Assembly (NCBI GenBank): GCA_963750915.1
Contig: CAVVSF010000007.1
Location: forward strand, 1,178,001 to 1,242,000
Origin: DATBJJ01 sp963750915
Lineage (GTDB): Bacteria > Acidobacteriota > Vicinamibacteria > Vicinamibacterales > 2-12-FULL-66-21
Reading direction: 5' to 3'
Length of the DNA: 64,000 bases
A program made the translations under genes and the position numbers. Positions 24,597 to 34,266 of this stretch are shown one piece after another; the stretch's first letter is position 1; the number at the start of each line of letters is the position of its first letter. A model generated the notes under the pieces. It had not been told where the DNA came from, searched no databases, and saw only the letters and a program-made list of their open reading frames with translations.

Positions 24597-24839
24597 CTAC
24601 GGTTCAACCTCCACCCGATAGCTTTCGATCACCGGATTCGCGAGCAGCTTGTCGGCGACTTCGGCGGCGAGCGTTTTGGCGTGCTCAGGCGACGTCGAGT
24701 CGAGCTCGAGCTCGAAGTACTTGCCCTGGCGGACGTCGCCGACGCCGGCGTAGCCCATCGAGTGCAGGGCCTCGGCAATCGTGCGCCCCTGCGGATCGAA
24801 GACCGATTGCTTGAGGGTGACGAACACTCTGGCTTTCAT
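24597..24839 (-). CDS. purS: Phosphoribosylformylglycinamidine synthase subunit PurS
   Basis: This 80-residue protein begins MKARVFVTLKQSVFDPQG and contains ALHSMGYAGVGDVRQGKYFELEL, the PurS pattern. It bridges PurQ and PurL to pass ammonia. Two adjacent ATGs (24842 and 24839) are possible starts; 24839 fits homologs better. Confidence 0.95.
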   Translation of the reverse strand: MKARVFVTLKQSVFDPQGRTIAEALHSMGYAGVGDVRQGKYFELELDSTSPEHAKTLAAEVADKLLANPVIESYRVEVEP

Positions 24840-24870
24840 CATTCGCAGTTCACGCTGAAAGAGACAGGGT

Positions 24871-26187
24871 TCACGCGCTGACGCCGACCGGCGTCGGCGT
24901 GAAGACGCGGGCAAAGATGGCGTCGACGTTGCGCAGCTGGTCGTCGAGATCGAACGCCTTCTCGATCTCTTCCCGGCTCAGGACCTTGCCGAGGTCGGTG
25001 TCCTCGAGCAGCAGCCCCTTGAAGTCCCGCTGCTCGTGGAACGCGCGCATGGCGTTGCGCTGCACCCACTCGTAGGCCTGCTCGCGCGAGATGCCGCGCC
25101 GGGCGAGCTCGAGCAGCACGGTGCCGGAGAAGACGACGCCGCGCGACCGCCCGAGGTTCTCGCGCATCCGCTCAGGGTAGACGACCATGCCGCGGACGAT
25201 GCGGGTGAACCGCCGCAGCATGTGATCGAGGGCGATGAAGCTGTCGGGGAGGATGACGCGCTCGACCGACGAGTGCGAGATGTCGCGCTCGTGCCAGAGC
25301 GCGATGTTCTCGAGCGCGGCCATGGCGTTGGCGCGGATCAGCCGGGCCAGGCCCGTGATCTGCTCGCAGCCGATCGGGTTGCGCTTGTGCGGCATCGCCG
25401 ACGAGCCCTTCTGCCCCTTGCCGAACGGCTCCTCGACCTCGCCGATCTCGGTTTTTTGCAGGCCGCGGATCTCGAGCGCGAACTTCTCCAGCGATGCCGC
25501 GGTGATCGCCAGCGCGGTCATGAGCTCGGCATGCCGATCGCGCTGGATTACCTGCGAGGCGACCGGCGCCGGCTCGAGGCCGAGCCGCTCGCAGACCCGC
25601 GCCTCGATCGACGGATCGAGGTGGGCGAAGGTACCGACCGCACCCGACAGCTTGCCGACCGAGACGACGTCGCGGGCGCGCAGGACGCGGTCGAGATCGC
25701 GCTGCAGCTCGGCGTACCACAGCGCCAGCTTGACGCCGAGCGTCATCGGCTCGGCGTGGACGCCGTGCGTCCGGCCGATCATCGGCGTGCGCTTGTGCTC
25801 CTCGGCGCGCTCGCGCACCGCCTCCATCAAGGCGGCGATGCCCTTGACGATCAGCGCCGCGGCCTCGCGCATCTGCAGCGCCTGCGCCGTATCGATGACG
25901 TCCGACGAGGTCAGGCCGAAGTGCAGCCAGCGCGCCGACGGCCCCGCCTTCTCGGCGACGGCAGTGGTGAAGGCGATGACGTCGTGCTGCGTGACCTGCT
26001 CGATCTCGGCGATGCGGGCGACGTCGAATGCGGCCCCGGCGCGGAGCTCGCGCGCGGCATCGGCCGGCACCAGGCCCGCCTCCGCCATGGCGTCGGTGGC
26101 CGCGAGCTCGACTTCGAGCCAGGTCTGGTAGCGGCGCGCATCGCTCCAGATCGCGCCCATCTCGGGGTTGGTGTATCGCTCAATCAA
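24871..26187 (-). CDS. purB: Adenylosuccinate lyase
   Basis: This 438-residue member of the fumarase/aspartase superfamily cleaves SAICAR to AICAR and adenylosuccinate to AMP. It begins MIERYTNPEMGAIWSDARRYQTWL, as usual. The signature loop SSAMPHKRNPIGCEQ, with the catalytic serine, is intact; HFGLTSSDVIDTA and GRTHGVHAEPMTLG carry the other active-site residues. It lies 31 bases upstream of purS and its start overlaps the end of the M16 peptidase gene by 8 bases. Confidence 0.97.
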   Translation of the reverse strand: MIERYTNPEMGAIWSDARRYQTWLEVELAATDAMAEAGLVPADAARELRAGAAFDVARIAEIEQVTQHDVIAFTTAVAEKAGPSARWLHFGLTSSDVIDTAQALQMREAAALIVKGIAALMEAVRERAEEHKRTPMIGRTHGVHAEPMTLGVKLALWYAELQRDLDRVLRARDVVSVGKLSGAVGTFAHLDPSIEARVCERLGLEPAPVASQVIQRDRHAELMTALAITAASLEKFALEIRGLQKTEIGEVEEPFGKGQKGSSAMPHKRNPIGCEQITGLARLIRANAMAALENIALWHERDISHSSVERVILPDSFIALDHMLRRFTRIVRGMVVYPERMRENLGRSRGVVFSGTVLLELARRGISREQAYEWVQRNAMRAFHEQRDFKGLLLEDTDLGKVLSREEIEKAFDLDDQLRNVDAIFARVFTPTPVGVSA

Positions 26188-27457
26188 GGTTCAGACGTGC
26201 CTTCGTGAGGTCGGGCGCCTTCGGCCCGAGAACCGTCGCCGCGAGCGAGCCGTTGGCGAAGAGATCGCAGGCGACGCGCTGGATGTCCCGCGCCGTCACC
26301 CGCTGCACGCCGGCCAGCGTTTCGTCGAGGCCGAAGTGTCGATCGAAGTAGATCTCCTGCCGCGCCAGGTGCGACATCCGGCTGGCGGTGTTCTCGAGGC
26401 TCAGCATCAGGCTGCCCTTGAGATGATCCTTGGCCCGCGTCAGCTCGGCGTCCGGCACCAGCGACCGCTTCAGGCCGCGCAGCTCCTCGACGCAGAGGTC
26501 GATCACTTCCTCGACGTTGTCGGCGGCGCAACCGGCATAGATCGTGATGTTGCCGGCATCGCGATACGCGCTGAGGCCGCTGAAGACCGAATAGGCGAGG
26601 CCGCGCTTCTCGCGGACGTTCTGGAACAGCCGCGAGCTCATCGAGCCGCCGAGCAGCGAGTTCAGGATGTAGCTGACGTAGCGATCGTCGTGGCGCTGCG
26701 GATAGCTGTTGGTGCCGAGGCAGAGGTGGCTCTGTTCGAGCTCCTTCGTCCGGGTGATGACGTTCGGATGAACCACCGGCGCGTCCTGGACGAACGGCGC
26801 CGCACGATGCGGCAGCGCCGCGAACGCCTTTTCCACCAGCTCGCGCACCTGGGCGTGCTCGAGATTGCCCGCGGCCGAGACGATCATGTTCGGCGCCGCG
26901 TACGCCCCGGTGAAGTACTCGCGCAGCGTCCCGCTCGTGAAGCTCTCGACGCTTTCCTTCGACCCCAGGATCGGCCGGCCGAGCGGATGCGCGTCCCAGA
27001 AGTGCTGGGTGAAGAGCTCGTGCACGAGATCGTCGGGCGTGTCCTCGACCATCTTGATCTCTTCGAGGATGACCTTCTTCTCGCGCCCGATCTCTTCCGC
27101 GACGAACGCCGGCCGCATCACGATGTCCGACAGCAGGTCCACCGCCAGCGGCAGGTGCTCGTCGAGCACTTTGATGTAGTAGCTGGCGTACTCCTTCGCC
27201 GTGAACGCGTCGAGCTGGCCGCCGATCGAGTCGATCGCCTGCGCGATGTCCTCCGCCGAGCGCGTGTCAGTGCCCTTGAAGAGCATGTGCTCGACGAAGT
27301 GCGCGATGCCGCCCTCATCGTCGGCCTCGTGGCGCGAGCCGCGCATCAGCCACACGCCAATCGTCACCGACCGCACCTGCGGCATGGTCTCGGTGATGAG
27401 CCGCAGACCGGTATCGAGGACGTCCCGGGTCACCAGAGGGGTCGTTGAAGTACTCAC
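26180..27457 (-). CDS. M16-family zinc metallopeptidase (processing-peptidase-like)
   Basis: This 425-residue pitrilysin-family protease has the inverted zinc motif HFVEH (His53, Glu56, His57) and the downstream EEIKMVEDTPDD segment carrying the third ligand. The C-terminal half keeps the R/Y substrate-clamp region (REKRGLAYSVFSGLSAYRDAG). There is no signal peptide, so it is cytoplasmic like the PepR/YmxG group. It overlaps purB by 8 bases and is probably translated from the same message. A role in purine synthesis is not implied. Confidence 0.92.
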   Translation of the reverse strand: MSTSTTPLVTRDVLDTGLRLITETMPQVRSVTIGVWLMRGSRHEADDEGGIAHFVEHMLFKGTDTRSAEDIAQAIDSIGGQLDAFTAKEYASYYIKVLDEHLPLAVDLLSDIVMRPAFVAEEIGREKKVILEEIKMVEDTPDDLVHELFTQHFWDAHPLGRPILGSKESVESFTSGTLREYFTGAYAAPNMIVSAAGNLEHAQVRELVEKAFAALPHRAAPFVQDAPVVHPNVITRTKELEQSHLCLGTNSYPQRHDDRYVSYILNSLLGGSMSSRLFQNVREKRGLAYSVFSGLSAYRDAGNITIYAGCAADNVEEVIDLCVEELRGLKRSLVPDAELTRAKDHLKGSLMLSLENTASRMSHLARQEIYFDRHFGLDETLAGVQRVTARDIQRVACDLFANGSLAATVLGPKAPDLTKARLNLD

Positions 27458-27710
27458 CTATCTCTCAGTCCGCCACGCGACTGGACGCGGCGTCGACAGC
27501 ATCGTTGGCCTCGGTGCGGCGCGGTTCGCGTTCCGCGTCCGCGGCGCAAGTACTTGATTCGGAAGGGTTTAGCTAAGACTGCCGAAAAGGGGATGATACC
27601 ACGGCCGGAGACGTCAGTTCAAGGCTCAATTCCCGCGCCGACGGCCTCGAAGCGGGAGCAACAGCGGCTGTACAATGGAAGGTCGGACTGGATCCGACAC
27701 TCTTCAAGCC

Positions 27711-28826
<1,116 letters not shown>

Positions 28827-30048
28827 CGGCGGACGTCACCCGCACCATCACGCGCGAATTCCGCGCCACTCCGGGCTCAATCCTCAACTTCAGGAAGTTG
28901 TCGGTGACGACGACGGTGCCGTCATCGATCGTCAGCGCCGGCCGTGTCGTGCCGATCTGACGGTCATGAAAGCGGCGCGACAGCTCGGCCCCAATCGATC
29001 GCAACCGCGCTGCCCTTTCCCGGATCACCGGCGCCGCCACCCTGGCGGACATCGCCGCGGCTTCCGTGCCCGGCCGGTCGGAGTAGGGGAAGACGTGGAC
29101 GTGCGACAGCGGTGATGCCGCCAGGAACCGGGCGTTCATCGCGAAGTCGTCGTCATCCTCTCCCGGGAATCCGACGATGACATCGCTGCCGATTGAGGCG
29201 TGCGGCAGACGTTCGACGATCCGATCGGTGAGCGCGCGGTAGCAGCCGGCCGAGTACGGACGGCGCATCCGCGCGAGCAGGCGATCGCTCGCGTGCTGCA
29301 GCGGCAGGTGGAAATGCGGAGCGAACCTGCCGCCGCTCGCGGCGACGAGGTCGACGATGTCCGGCGTGCAGTCCATCGGCTCGAGCGAGCTGATGCGGAA
29401 CGTGATGTCGAGGGCGGCAGACTCGAGCCGCTGCAACAGGTCGCACAGCGACGTCACCGGCGTCAGGTCGCGGCCGTACGACCCGAGATGGACGCCGGTG
29501 AGGGCAATCTCCTTGTAACCGGACGCCGCAGCCCGGGCGGCGTCGCGAACGACGGCGTCCGGCGGCAGGCTGCGCCCGGCACCGCGGGTCGACGGGATGA
29601 TGCAGTAGCTGCATCGCTGGTCGCAGCCCGTCTGCACCCGCAGCGTGAACGCCGTGCGACCGGCGACGCCGGGTCCGAGCGGGGCGCCGCACGGCCCGTC
29701 GCCGAAACCGAAGCGCTCGGCGGTGGTCGCGACGAGCGTGTCCTTGTCGTCATTCCTGACGACGCGAACGACGTTCGGCAGCGCCGCGAGCTCGTCCGGG
29801 CGACGCGTCGCGTAGCAGCCGGTGACGACGATCGCGGCCGCGGGATTGTCGCGGGCGATGCGGCGGATCGTCTGCCGCGCTCCCTGATCGGCGCTGGCCG
29901 TGACCGAGCAGGTGTTGACGACGACGAGCTCGGCGTCGGCGGCGGACGCCGCGGCACCGCCGCGGCCGCGCAGCTGCGCTTCGATGCGCAGCGAGTCGGC
30001 CTGGTTGACGCGGCAGCCGAAAGTGACGATGGCGTACTTCATTCTTTT

Positions 30049-30146
30049 CCGAGGGGCTTCGCCCCTCGGACTCCCCTACACGCTCTCTCGCGCGCCGCTT
30101 CGTCGGCGCGCTCCGGTCGCGTGGCTCGCTCGCTTCGCTCGCTCGC
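30049..30146 (-). repeat. 98-bp dispersed repeat, copy 2 (inverted)
   Basis: This is the reverse complement of 16815-16912 with three differences in 98 bases. It occupies the purE-mtaB gap, ending 6 bases before the mtaB start. Confidence 0.93.
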
Positions 30147-30175
30147 TTCAGCCCGCCGTCGCGCTACGTACGTAG

Positions 30176-30195
30176 GGCGGAACTTCAGTTCCGCC
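30176..30195. repeat. Short perfect hairpin after purE
   Basis: GGCGGAACT and AGTTCCGCC form a 9-bp inverted repeat 13 bases past the purE stop. There is no T tract, so it may be a REP-like element or a weak 3' stabiliser rather than a terminator. Confidence 0.7.
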
Positions 30196-30208
30196 GAACG
30201 GTCTGGCG

Positions 30209-30703
30209 CTACTTTGCGGCCAGCCGCGCCGCCGCCTGTTCGACTTTCTCGGCCAGCGTCGTCTTGTAGCGGTCCAGCCGGGCCGCGATTGCCGGATCCC
30301 CGAGGGCGAGGATCTGGGCCGCGAGGACGCCGGCATTGGTCGCGCCGGGTTTGCCGATCGACACCGTCGCCACCGGCACGCCGGGCGGCATCTGCACGGT
30401 CGACAGCAACGCGTCGAGTCCCTTCAGCGCCGAGGAATCGATCGGCACGCCAATGACCGGCGCGGTGGTGTGCGCGGCGACGACGCCGGCGAGATGCGCC
30501 GCGGCGCCGGCGCCGACGATGTACACCTTCACGCCCCGGCCCGGCGCCTCACGCACGAGCCGCATCACCCGTTCCGGCGAACGATGCGCCGAGGCGACGG
30601 TCATGTCGCAGGTGATCTCGAGATCGCGCAGCACGTCGACCGCCGCCTGCATCACCGGCGCGTCGGAATCAGACCCCATCAGAATCAGTACTTGAACGGC
30701 CAT
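30209..30703 (-). CDS. purE: N5-carboxyaminoimidazole ribonucleotide mutase
   Basis: The protein has 164 residues from ATG 30703 (MAVQVLILMGSDSDAPVMQAA). GSDSD, SAHRSPER and the GAGAAAHLAGVVAAHTT segment match class I PurE, which acts on N5-CAIR made by PurK. No purK is in the window. It lies 43 bases after purD on the same strand. The class call was made by eye. Confidence 0.95.
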   Translation of the reverse strand: MAVQVLILMGSDSDAPVMQAAVDVLRDLEITCDMTVASAHRSPERVMRLVREAPGRGVKVYIVGAGAAAHLAGVVAAHTTAPVIGVPIDSSALKGLDALLSTVQMPPGVPVATVSIGKPGATNAGVLAAQILALGDPAIAARLDRYKTTLAEKVEQAAARLAAK

Positions 30704-30746
30704 GTCCTGTGTCTCACCCGTTGTGAATCTCGTCAAACAGAAGCGG

Positions 30747-32051
30747 TCAGGAGGTAACGCGGGCGGCGGCGGCAAGCGCCTTGCGGCCGATATCGCGGCG
30801 GTACTGCATGCCGTCGAACGAAATTCGCCCGACGCCTTCGTAGGCGCGCGCGATCGCGACGTCGAACGAGGGGCCTCGGCCGACCACTGTCAGGACCCGG
30901 CCGCCCGACGTCACGAGCCGACCGTCTCGGAAAGCGGTCGCGGCGTGCAGCACTTCGACGCCCGGCACGGCGCTCGCGTCGTCGACGCCGGCAATCGGCA
31001 GGCCGGTCGCGACCGACCCGGGGTAACCGGCCGAGGCCAGGACGACGCCGACGGTGACATCGCCGTCGAGCCCGTCGACGGCATCGCCGACTGCGCCGAG
31101 ATCGCCGCGGGCGGCGGCGATGAGCAGGTCGATCAACTGCGGGCCGAGGCGCGGCAGCACGACCTGCGCCTCAGGATCGCCGAAGCGTACGTTGAACTCG
31201 ATCACCTTCGGTCCGTCGCAGGTCAGCATCAGGCCGACATAGAGGAACCCGCGATACTCGTGCCCCTCGGCGCGCATGCCGCGGACGACGGGCTCGACGA
31301 TATCGCGCATGACCCTGATGCCGAGCTCGTCGTCTTCGAGCGGGCTCGGCGCGAACGCTCCCATGCCCCCGGTATTCGGGCCGCGGTCGTCGTCGAAGAT
31401 CCGCTTGTGGTCCTGCGCCGTGCCGATGGCGACGCCTCGGCGCCCGTCGCACAGGACGAAGTACGACACTTCCGGTCCGCTCAGCGCCTCCTCGATGACG
31501 ACGCAGGCGCCGGCGGCGCCGAACTGGCGATCCTCCATCGCGGCGCGAATGGCGGCGTCGGCCTCTTCACGAGTCGCCGCGACGACGACGCCCTTGCCGG
31601 CGGCGAGGCCGTCGGCCTTGATGACGATCGGCAGGCCGAGGTCGCCGCGCGCGATCACGGCATGCGCGTCGGCCGCGGTGTGGCAGTTGCGATACCGCGC
31701 CGTGGCAACGCCGTGGCGGGTCATGAAATCCTTCGCGAACGACTTGCTGCACTCGAGCTGAGCGGCGGCGCTCGAGGGCCCGAGGATCGGCAGCCCCTCA
31801 GCCTGGAAGCGATCGACGATGCCGAGTGACAGCGGCAGCTCCGGCCCGACGACGGTGAGGTCGAATCGCTCGCGCCGGGCGAGCTCCAGGAGGCCGTCGA
31901 CATCGCTCGCCTCGATCGGCACGAGGGTGGCGTCGCGGCCGATGCCGGCGTTGCCTGGCGCGCAAACGAGACTGATGCCGGGGGCGGTGCGGGCGAGGGC
32001 CCGGACGAGGGCGTGCTCACGGCCGCCGGAGCCGATAACGAGGAGCTTCAT
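30747..32051 (-). CDS. purD: Phosphoribosylamine-glycine ligase
   Basis: This 434-residue ATP-grasp enzyme makes GAR from phosphoribosylamine and glycine. It begins MKLLVIGSGGREHALVRAL and contains the ATP-binding IVIKADGLAAGKGVVVA, DHKRIFDDDRGPNTGGMGAF, and the metal-binding IEFNVRFGDPEAQ. It is the first purine gene on the minus strand here, and its promoter should lie in the 32052-32352 gap. Confidence 0.97.
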   Translation of the reverse strand: MKLLVIGSGGREHALVRALARTAPGISLVCAPGNAGIGRDATLVPIEASDVDGLLELARRERFDLTVVGPELPLSLGIVDRFQAEGLPILGPSSAAAQLECSKSFAKDFMTRHGVATARYRNCHTAADAHAVIARGDLGLPIVIKADGLAAGKGVVVAATREEADAAIRAAMEDRQFGAAGACVVIEEALSGPEVSYFVLCDGRRGVAIGTAQDHKRIFDDDRGPNTGGMGAFAPSPLEDDELGIRVMRDIVEPVVRGMRAEGHEYRGFLYVGLMLTCDGPKVIEFNVRFGDPEAQVVLPRLGPQLIDLLIAAARGDLGAVGDAVDGLDGDVTVGVVLASAGYPGSVATGLPIAGVDDASAVPGVEVLHAATAFRDGRLVTSGGRVLTVVGRGPSFDVAIARAYEGVGRISFDGMQYRRDIGRKALAAAARVTS

Positions 32052-32352
32052 CGCGCGGTAAGAGTCCTAAAATGAGACACTTGCGGTCGAACTGATGAGT
32101 GGTAGATTTTTACCAACCCGGATGAGCTTTACTGCCTAAAATGACGGGCTCTTGTGATAGCCTAACGCATTCCGTCGAACTCTAAGGGCCTTACAGGGGG
32201 ACACTAGGGCGCGAGACCTTGGGAGAGGCTGATCGCCGCCAGAGAGCCGGAGCAGGAACCGGCGCTCACGTGTCCGGGAATCGACGCGCAAGCGTTGGTG
32301 CCGGCGCTCACATTGTGAGCCAGTGAGGATGGTGAAGGGGGTGTAATCAAGA
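32052..32352 (+). promoter_or_regulatory. Intergenic purD/rpsU region with structured rpsU leader
   Basis: This 301-base divergent gap must hold promoters for both purD and rpsU, but no strong -35/-10 pair was found for either. On the rpsU side, GGACAC (32199-32204) pairs with GTGTCC (32270-32275) and would enclose a domain of about 65 bases. A perfect palindrome GCTCACATTGTGAGC lies at 32306-32320, and CCGGCGCTCAC occurs twice. AAGGGGG at 32335-32341 is a plausible ribosome binding site for the TTG start. Confidence 0.5.
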
Positions 32353-32550
32353 TTGGCTGAAGTCAAGATTCAGGAAGGCGAGTCGATCGAAAGCGCGCTT
32401 CGTCGCTTCAAGCGGAAAGTGCAGCAGGAAGATATCATCAAGGATATCAAGAAGCATTCGTTCTATTTGAAGCCAGGCGACCGTCGCCGCGCAAAGCAGG
32501 CGCTGGCGCGCAAGCGAACTCGCAAGAAGCAGCGCCGCGAGTCGGACTAG
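32353..32550 (+). CDS. rpsU: 30S ribosomal protein bS21
   Basis: This 65-residue basic protein starts at TTG 32353 (MAEVKIQEGESIESALRRFKR). Its ALRRFKRKVQQEDIIKDIKKHSFY core is the bS21 signature, followed by an Arg/Lys-rich tail. bS21 sits on the 30S platform near the 3' end of 16S rRNA and helps initiation. The TTG start and the structured leader suggest controlled translation, which is inference. Confidence 0.95.
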   Translation: MAEVKIQEGESIESALRRFKRKVQQEDIIKDIKKHSFYLKPGDRRRAKQALARKRTRKKQRRESD

Positions 32551-32702
32551 CCCGCATCGGCGGGCCCTGTCTATCGCGGCTGCTGGGCTGATCAAGCGGT
32601 CCACTCGGAGCCGGGCCAAGGGGCTCGAGCACGAGTGGGCCGTTCCGTCACGGTACCCTGTTCCGTGAGCGGAAGGGCTCGAGTTGGTGAGAGGTAGGAC
32701 CG

Positions 32703-33008
32703 ATGGAGTTCCAGGACAAGTCGCTGACATGTGTGGACTGCGGGGCGGAGTTCACGTGGACGTCGGGTGAGCAACTGTTCTTCGCAGACAAGAATTTCAA
32801 GAACGAACCCAAACGGTGCAAGAGCTGTAAGGCCAAACGCGCGTCGCGTCCCGCGGCCGGCGTCTCGCAGCCAAGAGAACGCGTCGAAACCACCACCAAC
32901 TGCTCGGCCTGCGGCAAGGAAACCACGGTCCCGTTTCGCCCCACGCAGGGACGCCCGGTCTTCTGCCGGGAATGCTTTCAGCAGCGGAAGTTCGCTGCCG
33001 GCGCCTGA
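32703..33008 (+). CDS. Double zinc-ribbon protein
   Basis: This 101-residue protein holds two zinc ribbons. The first is Cys10/13 with Cys39/42 and matches the probable zinc-ribbon domain (CVDCGAEFTWTSGEQLFF). The second is Cys67/70 with Cys88/91 (CSACGKETTVPFRP...PVFCRECF). Similar proteins are widespread and of unknown function, possibly nucleic-acid binding. It follows rpsU by 152 bases and is closed by a strong terminator 33 bases downstream, so the two may form one unit. Confidence 0.85.
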   Translation: MEFQDKSLTCVDCGAEFTWTSGEQLFFADKNFKNEPKRCKSCKAKRASRPAAGVSQPRERVETTTNCSACGKETTVPFRPTQGRPVFCRECFQQRKFAAGA

Positions 33009-33040
33009 CGGTTTCTCCCGCAGGATCAAATAGAATGTGA

Positions 33041-33068
33041 GGCCACGCTTCGGCGTGGCCTTTTTTTT
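33041..33068 (+). terminator. Rho-independent terminator
   Basis: GGCCACGC-TTCG-GCGTGGCC forms a perfect 8-bp stem with a UUCG tetraloop, followed by eight T residues. Confidence 0.95.
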
Positions 33069-33160
33069 CACGCGCCCACTATGCTCGAGCTTGGGCGCAC
33101 CGCGTCCGTGTCTGCCGCCGGATCCGTACTCCAGCCTCGAGCGTCGAAGATAGATTCCCC

Positions 33161-34255
33161 ATGGCATCGCAGAACCTGTCAGTTCCACGAGCCGGCGCCG
33201 CGCTGGCGCTGGCCGCGCTGTCGACCATCATCGCCTGCCGCGGCAACGCGCCGGGGCAGGCCCAGGCTCCGCCGCCGACCGCGGTCCAGACGCTCACGCT
33301 CAAGGCGGCACCGGTCGAAGACGCGTCCGAGTTCATCGCGACGGTTCGCTCGCTGAGGTCGACGACGGTTCAGCCGGACGTCGACGGCATCGTGACGCGC
33401 ATTCTTGTGGTCTCGGGGCAGCGGGTCAACGTCGGCACGCCGCTGGCGCAAATCAACCCGGAACGCCAGGAAGCGGCGGTGTCGAGCACCGAAGCCAACC
33501 GCAGCGGCCTCGAAGCGGACGTGCAGTACTGGCGGCTGCAGGTGAAGCGCCTCGCGTCGCTGCTCGAAACCGGCGCGGTCAGCAAGGCCGAGTACGACCA
33601 GGCGGCGTCGACGCTGCAGACGGCCGAGTCGCGGCTGACGGCGCTCAACGCTCAGGTGCGGCAGGGCCGCGTCGAGCTGCAGTTCTATCGCGTCACGGCG
33701 CCGCAGGCGGGCGTCGTCGGCGACATTCCAGTGCGCCAGGGCGACCGGGTCACGACCTCGACGATGCTCACGACGATCGACGACACGCAGGCGCTCGAGG
33801 CCTACGTCCAGGTGCCGCTCGACCGCGCGCCGCAGCTGCGGACCGGGCTGTCGCTGCAGCTGCTCGACGCCGATCGCAAGGTGCTGGCGACCAATCCCAT
33901 CACCTTCGTCTCGCCGCGGGTCGACGATCAGACGCAGACCGTGCTCGCAAAGAGCCTGCTCAAGGAGAAGCCGGAGGCGGTGCGGGTGCTGCAGTTCGTG
34001 CGCTCGCGGATCGTCTGGCGCAGCGTTCCCGGCCTGACGGTGCCGATCACGGCGGTCGTCCGCATCAGCGGCCAGTACTTCTGCTTCGTCGCCGAAGACG
34101 GGCAGGGCGGCACCGTTGCCAGGCAGAAGCCGATCGTGGTCGGGGAGGTTCTCGGCAACGACTACGTCGTCACCAAAGGCCTGAAAGAGGGTGAGCGCTT
34201 GATCGTGTCCGGCATCCAGAAGATCGGCGACGGCGCACCGGTGAAGGCCGAGTAG
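33161..34255 (+). CDS. RND efflux periplasmic adaptor lipoprotein (AcrA/MexA family)
   Basis: This 364-residue protein has a lipoprotein signal (LAALSTIIAC, lipid-anchored Cys26). The order is that of a membrane fusion protein: beta-barrel strand (QTLTLKAAPVEDASEFIATVRSL), lipoyl half-motif (VDGIVTRILVVSGQRVNVGTPLAQINP), alpha-hairpin (about residues 100-165), second lipoyl half (GVVGDIPVRQGDRVTTSTMLTTI) and C-terminal barrel. It links the inner-membrane pump encoded 11 bases downstream to an outer-membrane channel. No TolC-like gene is present here. Confidence 0.94.
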   Translation: MASQNLSVPRAGAALALAALSTIIACRGNAPGQAQAPPPTAVQTLTLKAAPVEDASEFIATVRSLRSTTVQPDVDGIVTRILVVSGQRVNVGTPLAQINPERQEAAVSSTEANRSGLEADVQYWRLQVKRLASLLETGAVSKAEYDQAASTLQTAESRLTALNAQVRQGRVELQFYRVTAPQAGVVGDIPVRQGDRVTTSTMLTTIDDTQALEAYVQVPLDRAPQLRTGLSLQLLDADRKVLATNPITFVSPRVDDQTQTVLAKSLLKEKPEAVRVLQFVRSRIVWRSVPGLTVPITAVVRISGQYFCFVAEDGQGGTVARQKPIVVGEVLGNDYVVTKGLKEGERLIVSGIQKIGDGAPVKAE

Positions 34256-34266
34256 GCGGGCATCGC

